The notes under the pieces are model-generated. The model made no database searches. It was not told where the DNA came from and saw only the letters and a list, made by a program, of their open reading frames with translations. Shown here piece after piece: positions 27,099 to 34,955 of a stretch of DNA of 64,000 nucleotides. Position numbers and translations under genes: made by a program. Source of the stretch: Massilia sp. HP4 (GTDB lineage: Bacteria; Pseudomonadota; Gammaproteobacteria; Burkholderiales; Burkholderiaceae_D); the NCBI RefSeq assembly GCF_005222695.1, contig NZ_STGG01000074.1:1-64000 (forward strand), in the 5' to 3' direction. The stretch's first letter is position 1; every line of letters begins with the position of its first letter.

Positions 27099-28487
27099 AT
27101 GGACATGAGCGTTTTCGACCTGTTCAAGATCGGTATCGGCCCCTCGAGCTCCCATACCGTGGGTCCGATGGTGGCCGCGCGCCGCTTCCTGCTCGAGAGC
27201 GGCATGCTGGAGCAGGCGATCGGCGTCGAAGCCCACCTGTACGGCTCGCTGGCGCTGACCGGCGTCGGCCACGCGACCGACAAGGCCGTAATCCTCGGCC
27301 TGATGGGCGAAACCCCGCAAGACGTCGACCCGGTCGCGGTCGAGGACAGGCTGTCCGAGGCCGAACTCGATGGCGTGTTGCAGCTGCTGGGCACGCAAGC
27401 GGTGCCGTTCAGCGCCAGGACCCACCTGGTCTGGCACAAGGCTTCGACCCTGCCGGAACACCCGAACGGCATGCGCTTCGTGCTCAACCTGCAAGACGGC
27501 AGCATCATCGAGCGCATCTATTATTCGGTCGGCGGAGGTTTCATCACCGCGGCCGGCGAAAGCCAGGCACGCGCCACCGAGGCGAGTGCGGCGCCGGTCC
27601 CTTACCCCTTCGACACGATGGCCCAGCTGCTCGAGCACGGCAGTCGCAACGGCCTGAGCATTCCGCACATGCTGCGCGCCAACGAATGCACGCGCATGAG
27701 CAGCGAAGCACTCGATGCCGGCCTGGACAACATCTGGCGCGTGATGCGCGACTGCATCTGCCATGGCCTGGTCACCGAGGGCCGCCTGCCGGGCGGCCTC
27801 AACGTACGCCGTCGCGCGGCCGGCCTGTGGAAGCAGGCTCAGCAGACCCAGCAGCAGCCACTGAACGCCTTGCCGCATGACGCGGTGCAGCAAGTGAGCC
27901 TGTACGCGATGGCGGTCAACGAAGAAAACGCGGCCGGCGGCCGGGTCGTGACAGCGCCGACCAATGGCGCGGCGGGCATCATCCCGGCGGTGCTGCGCTA
28001 CTACGCCGAGGATTGCCGTCCGATCGATCCGCAGCGCGGCGTGCGTGATTTCCTGCTGACGTCCGCCGCGATCGGCATGCTGTGCAAGAAGAACGCCTCG
28101 ATCTCGGGCGCCGAAGTCGGCTGCCAGGGCGAAGTCGGCGTGGCCTGCGCGATGGCGGCCGCCGGCCTGGTGGCGGCGCTGGGCGGCAGCAACGAACAGA
28201 TCGAGAACGCGGCCGAAATCGGCATCGAACACCACCTGGGCATGACCTGCGACCCGATCGGCGGCCTGGTGCAGATTCCCTGCATCGAGCGCAACGGCAT
28301 GGGGGCGATCAAGGCGATCACCGCCGCCTCTCTGGCGCTCAAGGGCGACGGCACCCACTTCGTCAGCCTGGACAGCGCGATCGAAACGATGCGCCAGACC
28401 GGGGCCGACATGCAGGTCAAGTACAAGGAAACCTCGCTGGGCGGCCTGGCGATCCACGTGGTGACGGTCAACCACGCGGCGTGCTGA
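27099..28487 (+). CDS. sdaA: L-serine ammonia-lyase (iron-sulfur L-serine dehydratase)
   Basis: It converts L-serine to pyruvate and ammonia. The 462-residue single-chain form has the beta domain ([14 protein letters not shown]) followed by the alpha domain. The cluster ligands are expected at Cys342, Cys384 and Cys395, seen in [17 protein letters not shown] and QIPCIERN, the spacing of characterised enzymes. AAAGGAG at 27086-27092 supports the start. It is third after kbl and threonine dehydrogenase, 39 bp downstream. The cluster would thus turn threonine into glycine and serine into pyruvate. A terminator follows. Confidence 0.96.
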   Translation: MDMSVFDLFKIGIGPSSSHTVGPMVAARRFLLESGMLEQAIGVEAHLYGSLALTGVGHATDKAVILGLMGETPQDVDPVAVEDRLSEAELDGVLQLLGTQAVPFSARTHLVWHKASTLPEHPNGMRFVLNLQDGSIIERIYYSVGGGFITAAGESQARATEASAAPVPYPFDTMAQLLEHGSRNGLSIPHMLRANECTRMSSEALDAGLDNIWRVMRDCICHGLVTEGRLPGGLNVRRRAAGLWKQAQQTQQQPLNALPHDAVQQVSLYAMAVNEENAAGGRVVTAPTNGAAGIIPAVLRYYAEDCRPIDPQRGVRDFLLTSAAIGMLCKKNASISGAEVGCQGEVGVACAMAAAGLVAALGGSNEQIENAAEIGIEHHLGMTCDPIGGLVQIPCIERNGMGAIKAITAASLALKGDGTHFVSLDSAIETMRQTGADMQVKYKETSLGGLAIHVVTVNHAAC

Positions 28488-28506
28488 GATTCAGGTCTCG
28501 CAATAG

Positions 28507-28545
28507 TTGGGCGGCCCCGCTAGGCGCCGCCCAATTTTATTTTCC
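28507..28545 (+). terminator. Intrinsic terminator after sdaA
   Basis: TTGGGCGGC pairs with GCCGCCCAA around a 10-nt loop and is followed by TTTTATTTT. It closes the kbl-tdh-sdaA unit. Confidence 0.9.
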
Positions 28546-28634
28546 TAAAAGACTTTTTTGCAGCACAGCATACATTTGCGCTCGCTCCCACTATAATAAA
28601 GTTTCAATGTGAGCCAACCGGATCTTCAAACTGT

Positions 28635-30110
28635 ATGCATTATGTGTCCACCCGCGTGACCAGCGCGTCCGCAGCACGCAATCCCCAGCAATTCTCCGAC
28701 ATCCTGTTAGGCGGCCTGGCCCCGGACGGCGGCCTGTACCTGCCGGCCGAGTACCCGCAAGTCACTGGCGCCGAGCTCGATGCCTGGCGCAAGCTGTCCT
28801 ATGCCGAACTGGCCTTTGAAATCCTGCGCAAGTTTGCGACCGATATCCCGGACGCCGACCTGAAAGACCTGACCGCGCGCACCTACACGCCCGAGGTCTA
28901 CCGCAATGCCCGCGCCGACGAACCGGCGGGCGACATCACCCCGCTGCGCGTGCTCGAAGACGGCCCGCAAGGCAAGCTGGTGCTGCAGGCGCTGTCGAAC
29001 GGCCCGACCCTGGCCTTCAAGGACATGGCGATGCAGTTGCTCGGCAACTTGTTCGAATACGCGCTGGCCAACAACAACGATGAGCTGAACATCTTCGGCG
29101 CCACCTCGGGCGACACCGGCAGCGCGGCCGAGTACGCGATGCGCGGCAAGCGCGGCGTGCGCGTGTTCATGCTGTCGCCGCACAAGAAGATGAGCGCCTT
29201 CCAGACCGCCCAGATGTTCAGCCTGCAAGACCCGAACATCTTCAATATCGCGGTCGAAGGCGTGTTCGACGATTGCCAGGACCTGGTCAAGGCGGTCTCG
29301 AACGACCTCGAATTCAAGGCGCGCCAGAAGATCGGCACCGTCAACTCGATCAACTGGGCCCGCGTCGTGGCCCAGGTGGTGTATTACTTCCGCGGCTACC
29401 TGCTGGCTACCGCCAGTAACGAGCAGAAGGTCTCGTTCACGGTCCCATCGGGCAATTTCGGCAATATCTGCGCCGGCCACATCGCCCGCATGATGGGCCT
29501 GCCGATCGACAAGCTGGTGGCCGCCACCAACGAGAACGACGTGCTGGACGAATTCTTTCGCACCGGCGTCTACCGCGTGCGCAAGTCGTCCGAGACCTTC
29601 CACACCAGCAGCCCGTCGATGGACATCTCGAAGGCCTCGAACTTCGAGCGCTTCGTCTACGAGCTGGTGGGCCGCGACGCCGAGCGCACGCACGCGCTGT
29701 TCCGCAAGGTCGACACGCATGGCGGCTTCGACCTGTCCGGCGCGCCGGACAGCGACGGCGACGAATTCAAGCACGTGGCCAAATACGGCTTCCAGTCCGG
29801 CCGCTCGACCCATGCCGACCGCCTGGCCACGATCCGCGACATCGCCGACAACTACGGCATCACGATCGACACCCACACCGCCGACGGCATCAAGGTCGCA
29901 CGCGAGCACATGGCGCCTGGCGTGCCGATGATCGTGCTCGAAACCGCGCTGGCCGCCAAGTTCAACGAGACGATCCTGGAAGCGCTGGGCCAGGACGCCG
30001 AGCGTCCCGCCGGCTTCGAGGACATCGAGGCGCTGCCGCAGCGCTTCGTGGTCATGCCGCCCGATGTGAGCCTGATGAAGGCCTACATTGCCGAGCACAC
30101 GGGGCTGTGA
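28635..30110 (+). CDS. thrC: Threonine synthase
   Basis: A PLP enzyme that converts O-phosphohomoserine to threonine, the last step of threonine synthesis. Its 491 residues match the long (fungal/proteobacterial class) ThrC. PLP lysine Lys129 is in LAFKDMAMQ, and GATSGDTGSAAE is the phosphate-binding loop. MHYVSTR is the usual N-terminus, which supports the ATG at 28635 despite a weak ribosome site. A TATAAT at 28592-28597 could be the -10 of its promoter, but no clear -35 precedes it. The common upstream partner hom is absent here and sdaA is beyond a terminator. It overlaps moeA. Confidence 0.96.
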   Translation: MHYVSTRVTSASAARNPQQFSDILLGGLAPDGGLYLPAEYPQVTGAELDAWRKLSYAELAFEILRKFATDIPDADLKDLTARTYTPEVYRNARADEPAGDITPLRVLEDGPQGKLVLQALSNGPTLAFKDMAMQLLGNLFEYALANNNDELNIFGATSGDTGSAAEYAMRGKRGVRVFMLSPHKKMSAFQTAQMFSLQDPNIFNIAVEGVFDDCQDLVKAVSNDLEFKARQKIGTVNSINWARVVAQVVYYFRGYLLATASNEQKVSFTVPSGNFGNICAGHIARMMGLPIDKLVAATNENDVLDEFFRTGVYRVRKSSETFHTSSPSMDISKASNFERFVYELVGRDAERTHALFRKVDTHGGFDLSGAPDSDGDEFKHVAKYGFQSGRSTHADRLATIRDIADNYGITIDTHTADGIKVAREHMAPGVPMIVLETALAAKFNETILEALGQDAERPAGFEDIEALPQRFVVMPPDVSLMKAYIAEHTGL

Positions 30111-31357
30111 TGAGCGCACCGGTACACAAGGCGCCGCTGCTGTCGGTCCGCGAAGCGCTCGACTTCCTGCTCGAGGCGGCGCGTCCGGTTGAGCAGGTCG
30201 AGACCGTGCCGACCCTCGAGGCCAACGGCCGCGTGCTGGCCGCAGACCAGCTGGCGACGATCGACGTGCCCTCGGCCGACAATACGCAAATGGACGGCTA
30301 TGCCGTGCGTGCGGAAGATTGCGCGAGCGGCAGCGCGACCTTGAAGGTCAGCCAGCGCATCCCGGCCGGCAGCGTCGGCCACGAACTGGAGCCCGGCACG
30401 GCGGCGCGCATCTTCACCGGCGCCCTGATCCCGCCAGGCGCCGACGCCGTCGTGATGCAGGAGCAGGCCGAGGCGGTCGGCGACAGCGTCACCATCCACC
30501 ATGCGCCGCGCGCCGGCGAGTGGATCCGCCGCAAGGGCGAGGACATCGGCGCCGGCGCCGTGATCCTGCCGGCCGGCAGCCGCCTGCGCAGCCAGGAGCT
30601 GGGGTTGGCGGCATCCGTCGGCCTGGCCCGCCTGCCGGTGCGGCGGCGCCTGAAGGTGGCGGTATTCTTCACCGGCGACGAGCTGACCATGCCGGGCGAC
30701 GTGCCGGCCGACGGGTTAAAGCCGGGCGCGATCTACAACTCGAACCGGTTTACCCTGCGCGGCCTGCTGGAGAACTTCGGCTGCGAGATCTGCGACTACG
30801 GCATCGTGCCGGATTCGCTCGAGGCGACCCGCGCCACCCTGGTGGAAGCGGCGAAACAGAACGACCTGATCATCACCTCGGGTGGCGTCTCGGTCGGCGA
30901 AGAAGACCATATCAAGCCGGCGGTGGAAGCCGAAGGGCGGCTGTCGATGTGGCAGATCGCGGTCAAGCCCGGTAAACCACTGGCCTTCGGCGAGGTGCGG
31001 CGCGAGGGCGGCAGTGCGTTCTTCCTTGGATTGCCGGGTAACCCGGTGTCGAGCTTCGTCACCTTCTTGCTGTTCGTGCGGCCCTTCCTGCTGCGCCTGC
31101 AGGGCGTGACGGGCCAGGTCGAGCCGCAGGGCTACACGGTGCGCGCCGATTTCGAGCTGCCCAAGGGCGACCGCCGCAACGAGTTCCTGCGCGTGCGCCT
31201 GAATGCGGCCGGGGGGCTGGACCTGTTCCCCAACCAGGGCTCGGGTGTGCTCACCTCGACGGTGTGGGGCGATGGCCTGGTCGACAATCCGGCGGGCAAC
31301 CGTATCGCGGCGGGCGACCTGGTGCGCTTCATCCCGTTCGCCGAACTACAGCATTAG
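30110..31357 (+). CDS. moeA: Molybdopterin molybdenumtransferase
   Basis: It inserts molybdate into adenylylated molybdopterin to give molybdenum cofactor. It has 415 residues, the usual length. The N-terminal domain contains DNTQMDGYAVR and the P-(x)-GADAVVMQE block. The central MoCF-binding domain has SNRF, SGGVSVGEEDH and LPGNPVSSFV. I used the ATG at 30110, whose A is the last base of the thrC stop (TGATG), so translation should be coupled. moaD follows after 7 bp. Confidence 0.96.
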   Translation: MSAPVHKAPLLSVREALDFLLEAARPVEQVETVPTLEANGRVLAADQLATIDVPSADNTQMDGYAVRAEDCASGSATLKVSQRIPAGSVGHELEPGTAARIFTGALIPPGADAVVMQEQAEAVGDSVTIHHAPRAGEWIRRKGEDIGAGAVILPAGSRLRSQELGLAASVGLARLPVRRRLKVAVFFTGDELTMPGDVPADGLKPGAIYNSNRFTLRGLLENFGCEICDYGIVPDSLEATRATLVEAAKQNDLIITSGGVSVGEEDHIKPAVEAEGRLSMWQIAVKPGKPLAFGEVRREGGSAFFLGLPGNPVSSFVTFLLFVRPFLLRLQGVTGQVEPQGYTVRADFELPKGDRRNEFLRVRLNAAGGLDLFPNQGSGVLTSTVWGDGLVDNPAGNRIAAGDLVRFIPFAELQH

Positions 31358-31364
31358 GAAAGTC

Positions 31365-31622
31365 ATGAAGATCAGCTTGAAATACTTCGCCGCGCTGCGC
31401 GAGGCGGTGGGGACGGGGCAGGAGCAGGTGAACTTGCCGCCAGACGTGACGACGGTGGGCGGCGTGCGCGAACTGCTGCGCGAGCGCGGCGGCGCGTGGG
31501 CCGAGGCGCTCGCGCCGGAACGTGCGGTGCGCATGGCCCACAAGCACGTGATGTGCGATGGCGACACACAGGTGGAAGAAGGCGCCGAAGTGGCGTTCTT
31601 CCCGCCGGTGACCGGCGGTTGA
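31365..31622 (+). CDS. moaD: Molybdopterin synthase sulfur-carrier subunit
   Basis: An 85-residue ubiquitin-like protein that carries sulfur as a C-terminal thiocarboxylate for molybdopterin synthesis. The C-terminal PPVTGG ends in the obligatory Gly-Gly, and the MKISLKYFAALREAVG N-terminus is typical. AGGAAAG lies just upstream. The catalytic partner moaE, often the next gene in betaproteobacteria, is not present; the plus-strand operon ends here at a palindromic element. Confidence 0.94.
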   Translation: MKISLKYFAALREAVGTGQEQVNLPPDVTTVGGVRELLRERGGAWAEALAPERAVRMAHKHVMCDGDTQVEEGAEVAFFPPVTGG

Positions 31623-31626
31623 GCCG

Positions 31627-31697
31627 GTTGGACGCGTCGGTGGGAGAACCCGCCGACCCTACGTAGGGTCGGCGGCTATGCCGCCGACGCGTTCAAC
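31627..31697. repeat. REP-like nested palindrome after moaD
   Basis: A perfect palindrome with 13-bp arms, CCGCCGACCCTAC/GTAGGGTCGGCGG, is centred at 31662/31663. It sits inside an outer inverted repeat, GTTGGACGCGTCGGTGG (31627-31643) against CCGCCGACGCGTTCAAC (31681-31697), about 15 of 17 bases paired. The 71-bp unit lies between convergent genes and may be a REP/MITE-like repeat acting as a bidirectional terminator. Confidence 0.7.
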
Positions 31698-31721
31698 CAA
31701 CGCCTGCGTCGCCACGACCCA

Positions 31722-32762
31722 TCACAAGGCCGCGATCGACTGCTCGGCCAGGGCCATCAACTTCGCGCAATTATCGTTACGCGCCGCGAAATCCTTCCAC
31801 GCCGTATTGCGCGCGACCGATTGCCAGCCGCGCAGCGCCTCGGGATCGAGGTCGACCACCCGCGCGCCGACGCCGCGGTAGACCGACACCACGGCCGCAT
31901 CGTCGATGCGCGCCATCTTCATCGCGAACTGCTCCAGGTCTGAACCGACCTTGAGGATGGCTTCCTGCTGCGGTTTGCTCAGGCGCTCGAACACGGTGCG
32001 CGACATCAGCAGCGGCTCGAACATGAACCAGTAGGAGCCGCCGCGCGCCGTGGTCAGCGAGCGCGCCGTCTCTTGCAGGCGGAACGAGATCAGCGAGGTC
32101 GACGAGGTCAGCGCCGCATCGAGGGCGCCGCTGCGCATCGCGTTGTGGATCTCGTTCGACGGCAGGCTGACGACGGTCGCACCGGCATCCTGCAGCAGCA
32201 TGTCCATCTCGCGCGAGCCGCCGCGCACCTTCAGGCCGCGCACGTCCTCGGGCGTGACGATCGGAGCGCCGCGCGAGGCGACGCCGCCAGCCTGCCAGAT
32301 CCAGCTGACGATCACCAGGCCCTGTTCGCCCAGGATGCGCGTCAGCTCGCGCCCGACCGGGGCGTTCTTCCAGCCATAGCCTTGTTCATAGGATGTGACC
32401 AGCGCCGGCATCAGGCCGATATTCGCCTCGGGCGCCTCGCTGCCCGCATACGACAGCGGCACCAGGGCCATGTCGAGCGAGCCGCTCTTGAGTGCGCCGA
32501 ACTGGGCGTTCGGCTGCATCAGGGACGATCCGGGATGGATGGAAAACTTCATGCCGCCGCGCGTGCGCTTCTCGACCTCGGCCGCGAACATGCGGCACAG
32601 GCGGTCGCGGAAGTCGCCCTGGGCGATACTACCGCCGGGGAACTGGTGCGAGATATTCAGGTTCTTCGGTTGAGCCCAGGCGGACTGCATCCATAGCGGG
32701 CTGGTTGCGATCGCGCCCAGCATTGCCCTGCGGGTCGTGAACGACCTGTTGATTACCGACAT
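31722..32762 (-). CDS. TRAP-type C4-dicarboxylate transporter substrate-binding protein (DctP-like), orphan
   Basis: A periplasmic binding protein of 346 residues. The signal peptide runs to about AWA-Q at residue 30 and holds a twin arginine (TTRRAML), so Tat export is possible. The mature part follows the DctP fold: ISHQFP, a large central segment with GLKVRGGSREMDMLLQDAGATVVSLPSNEIHNAMRSGALDA (split here as conserved blocks), and RGGSYWFMFEPLLMSRTVFERL. I set the start at 32762 and not 32768, because GGAGG ends right next to the upstream ATG but 6 nt before this one. No DctQ/DctM permease genes are adjacent, so the transporter partner must lie elsewhere or be absent. The ligand is unknown. 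Confidence 0.88.
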   Translation of the reverse strand: MSVINRSFTTRRAMLGAIATSPLWMQSAWAQPKNLNISHQFPGGSIAQGDFRDRLCRMFAAEVEKRTRGGMKFSIHPGSSLMQPNAQFGALKSGSLDMALVPLSYAGSEAPEANIGLMPALVTSYEQGYGWKNAPVGRELTRILGEQGLVIVSWIWQAGGVASRGAPIVTPEDVRGLKVRGGSREMDMLLQDAGATVVSLPSNEIHNAMRSGALDAALTSSTSLISFRLQETARSLTTARGGSYWFMFEPLLMSRTVFERLSKPQQEAILKVGSDLEQFAMKMARIDDAAVVSVYRGVGARVVDLDPEALRGWQSVARNTAWKDFAARNDNCAKLMALAEQSIAAL

Positions 32763-32817
32763 ATACATCCTCCAAGATGTTGTAACGGACTACCGTATGA
32801 ATCGTGGCTGACCTCGT

Positions 32818-32850
32818 CCAGTGTCCTGAACTTCTGATTCGGGACACTGG
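32818..32850. repeat. Near-perfect 33-nt hairpin element
   Basis: CCAGTGTCCTGAA and TTCGGGACACTGG pair over 13 bp (one G-T wobble) around a 7-nt loop. It lies in a 260-bp gap between two minus-strand genes. It has no T-run on either strand. It could be a repeat-family member, a transposon-end remnant or a large operator. Confidence 0.65.
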
Positions 32851-33022
32851 CGGGCGCCATCGTTCACATTGGCGTGTACAAGAATATTCCTGCTACACCG
32901 CATGTCAAGCGGAATATTGCAGCTATGACAAAGGCATAGTCGCGGGAGTATGCCCATGCCAGCCCGGCAGTATTACGCGGACCGGCAACGCACATCTTGA
33001 TCCGTATTGGAGAATGGTCGGC

Positions 33023-33241
33023 TCAGCGCGCCTTGTCGGTAATGGCCTGGCTGGCAGAGCGCCAGCGCGCGGCCACGAAAATGGCGGCCGCGGCCAGCGA
33101 CCAGGCCAGGGTCGGGCCCCAGGTCTCGGCCAGGCTGTCGCCGCGCATCAGGTCGATTGCGCACAGCAGCAGGAACATGGTGCCGGCGGCCAGCAGGTAT
33201 TGGCCGATCCAGTGCAGGTAGGACGGTGACGCAGGACGCAT
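33023..33241 (-). CDS. Small two-helix membrane protein
   Basis: A 72-residue protein with two predicted transmembrane helices, about LHWIGQYLLAAGTMFLLLCA and LAWSLAAAAIFVAARW. I do not recognise the family. I chose the start at 33241 because AAAGGAG lies 8 nt before it; the upstream in-frame ATG at 33259 overlaps that site. It is the last gene of the overlapped minus-strand group (membrane protein, XRE regulator, hydrolase), 14 bp after the hydrolase. Confidence 0.7.
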   Translation of the reverse strand: MRPASPSYLHWIGQYLLAAGTMFLLLCAIDLMRGDSLAETWGPTLAWSLAAAAIFVAARWRSASQAITDKAR

Positions 33242-33255
33242 GGGGACGACTCCTT

Positions 33256-34221
33256 TCAACGACGGTCAAGATAACGGCGCAGGATGCCGGCCAGCGCCAG
33301 CGGCTGGTCGATCATCATGAAGTGGCGCGACGGCGCGATCGGCACCACCTCGACCGAGGGGATTGCCTCGACCAGCATCCGGTAGTGCTCGACCTTGTCG
33401 TTCACCGTCAGCGCATCCTGAGCTGCATCGTACTGGTAAAACGGCGCCACGACCAGCACCGGGGCGCTGATTGTCGTCAGGCCGGGGCGCAGGTCGAGCG
33501 CCAGCAGGTCGGCCACGTAGGCCCCGACCGCCTCGCGGTCGCTGCGCAGCAGCAACGGTGTGATGTCGTCGGCCTTGCCGATATCGAGCACGCCCTGGCC
33601 GCGCATGTACTGGCGCTGCTCGGCGGCGTAGGCGTCCGGCCGGCTGGTCGCCATGCGGGTGCGCACATTGAGCGCGGCCTGCGGGCGCTGTTGCGGCGGC
33701 ATGTTCTCGGTGCCGGGGAAGACCGGCAGGCCGTCCAGCGCCACCACGCCGCCGATGCCGTTGCCGAGGTCCTGGGCCACCGCATAGGCCAGCGTGCCGC
33801 CCAGGCTGTGGCCGACGATGACCGGCTTGTCGAGCTTGCGCCCGGCGATCAGGCCGCGCAATGCGGCGCGCGCGTCTTCGAACGGCGCCCAGTCGGGGGA
33901 TGCGGCCGGGGCCGGGTGGCCGTCGAAGCCGGGCAGCGTGACCACGTACAGCGTGAACTCGTCCTTGAACTGGCGGATCACCTCTTGCCACACCCAGGGG
34001 CCGCTGGCCAGGCCGGGCACCAGGATCACGGGCCGGCCGCGGCTGCCGTGACGCTCGACCAGCAGCGCGCCGGATTCGAAGCGTTCGGCCGGCTCGATGG
34101 TGGCGGCGAAGCGATTGGCGGCCGGCGCGGCTTGCGCCGGCGCTTGTGCATGGGCGTGTGCGATGGAGGCGGCGCTGGCGGCCAGTGCGGCCATTGCGAA
34201 CAACAGGGCGGATTTTTTCAT
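33256..34221 (-). CDS. Exported alpha/beta-hydrolase
   Basis: A 321-residue alpha/beta-hydrolase. A signal peptide (MKKSALLFAMAALAASAASIAHAHA) predicts periplasmic export. The oxyanion region is VILVPGLASGPWVW, nucleophile Ser139 is in VGHSLGG, and the catalytic His is in the SRHFMMID region near the C-terminus. The substrate is unknown; an ester or similar small molecule is likely. Its ATG overlaps the XRE regulator stop in ATGA, so the two are translationally coupled. Confidence 0.88.
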   Translation of the reverse strand: MKKSALLFAMAALAASAASIAHAHAQAPAQAAPAANRFAATIEPAERFESGALLVERHGSRGRPVILVPGLASGPWVWQEVIRQFKDEFTLYVVTLPGFDGHPAPAASPDWAPFEDARAALRGLIAGRKLDKPVIVGHSLGGTLAYAVAQDLGNGIGGVVALDGLPVFPGTENMPPQQRPQAALNVRTRMATSRPDAYAAEQRQYMRGQGVLDIGKADDITPLLLRSDREAVGAYVADLLALDLRPGLTTISAPVLVVAPFYQYDAAQDALTVNDKVEHYRMLVEAIPSVEVVPIAPSRHFMMIDQPLALAGILRRYLDRR

Positions 34222-34421
34222 GCGGTTTCCTGGTCGGGTGAGAAGATGGCTTCGACCGGCAGGCCGAACAGCCGTGAGATGGCGAAGGCGAGCGGCAGGC
34301 TGGGGTCGTAGCGGCCGGTCTCGATGGCGTTGACGGTCTGGCGCGAGACGTCGAGGCGCTCGGCCAGGTCGGCCTGGCTCCAGCCCTGCCTGGTGCGCAG
34401 TTCGCGGATGTGGTTCTTCAT
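34218..34421 (-). CDS. Small XRE-type helix-turn-helix regulator
   Basis: A 67-residue DNA-binding protein consisting of one HTH_3 domain: IRELRTRQGWSQADLAERLD followed by VSRQTVNAIETGRYDPSLPLA. Its 5' end overlaps the membrane protein stop by 4 nt and its stop overlaps the hydrolase start by 4 nt. Pairs of a small XRE regulator with a multi-helix membrane protein are common and usually autoregulated. The two palindromes just upstream of the operon (34835-34890) are the likely operators. Confidence 0.9.
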   Translation of the reverse strand: MKNHIRELRTRQGWSQADLAERLDVSRQTVNAIETGRYDPSLPLAFAISRLFGLPVEAIFSPDQETA

Positions 34422-34816
34422 CGCTGACGCAGCGCCCGCACCACGCACACCAGGGCGGTGCACGCGCCCAGCACCATCCACACCGCGAACATCGACAGGC
34501 GCGGATAGCCGGCGGTTTCGAGGAAGCCGTAGCTGAAGGTCAGGCCGGCAGTGAGCGCCGCGGCCAGCGCGAACGATTCGAGCAGGTAGCGCCGCAGGTA
34601 TTCGTCGACCCGGTTCAGGTGGCGGGCGATGGCCCACAACATCAGGCAAAAGCCGAGCATCGGCGACAGCAGGACCACGGTGCGCAGCACGCCGTCATCC
34701 ATCGCACGGCCGTAGCGGATGGTCGCCACCAGCAAGATGGCGTACACGGCGAACGAGATGCCCAGTTCGCGCAGATAAGCCTTGCCGACCCGTTTTTCGT
34801 GCATGGTTGCTTTCAT
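34418..34816 (-). CDS. Four-helix membrane protein paired with XRE regulator
   Basis: A 132-residue integral membrane protein with four predicted helices, e.g. LGISFAVYAILLVATIRYG, VVLLSPMLGFCLMLWAIA, FALAAALTAGLTFSYGFL and MFAVWMVLGACTALVCVV. I chose the ATG at 34816, with GAGGCGGG about 5-9 nt upstream. An ATG at 34831 lacks a ribosome site. It is first in the operon and overlaps the regulator gene in ATGA. Function unknown; such proteins may sense the membrane state for the partner regulator (inference). Confidence 0.8.
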   Translation of the reverse strand: MKATMHEKRVGKAYLRELGISFAVYAILLVATIRYGRAMDDGVLRTVVLLSPMLGFCLMLWAIARHLNRVDEYLRRYLLESFALAAALTAGLTFSYGFLETAGYPRLSMFAVWMVLGACTALVCVVRALRQR

Positions 34817-34834
34817 GTCCCGCCTCTTCATGTA

Positions 34835-34890
34835 GTAAAGGATGCTTTACATCGTAGGCTACTCCCGGCGCGATGTCAAGCATCCTTTAC
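34835..34890. promoter_or_regulatory. Paired operator-like palindromes upstream of the XRE operon
   Basis: GTAAAG-GATG-CTTTAC (34835-34850) is a perfect interrupted palindrome. GTCAAG-CATC-CTTTAC (34875-34890) is a second copy on the opposite strand with one mismatch. Their centres are 40 bp apart, about four helical turns. They sit directly upstream of the membrane protein-XRE operon, as expected for autoregulation, and could also affect the plus-strand flavoprotein gene. Confidence 0.6.
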
Positions 34891-34955
34891 ATGGTAGTCC
34901 AAGGGCCAAACTCGACTACAATGCTGGTCCTTCAATCCGCGCACTTCGTCCTGCC

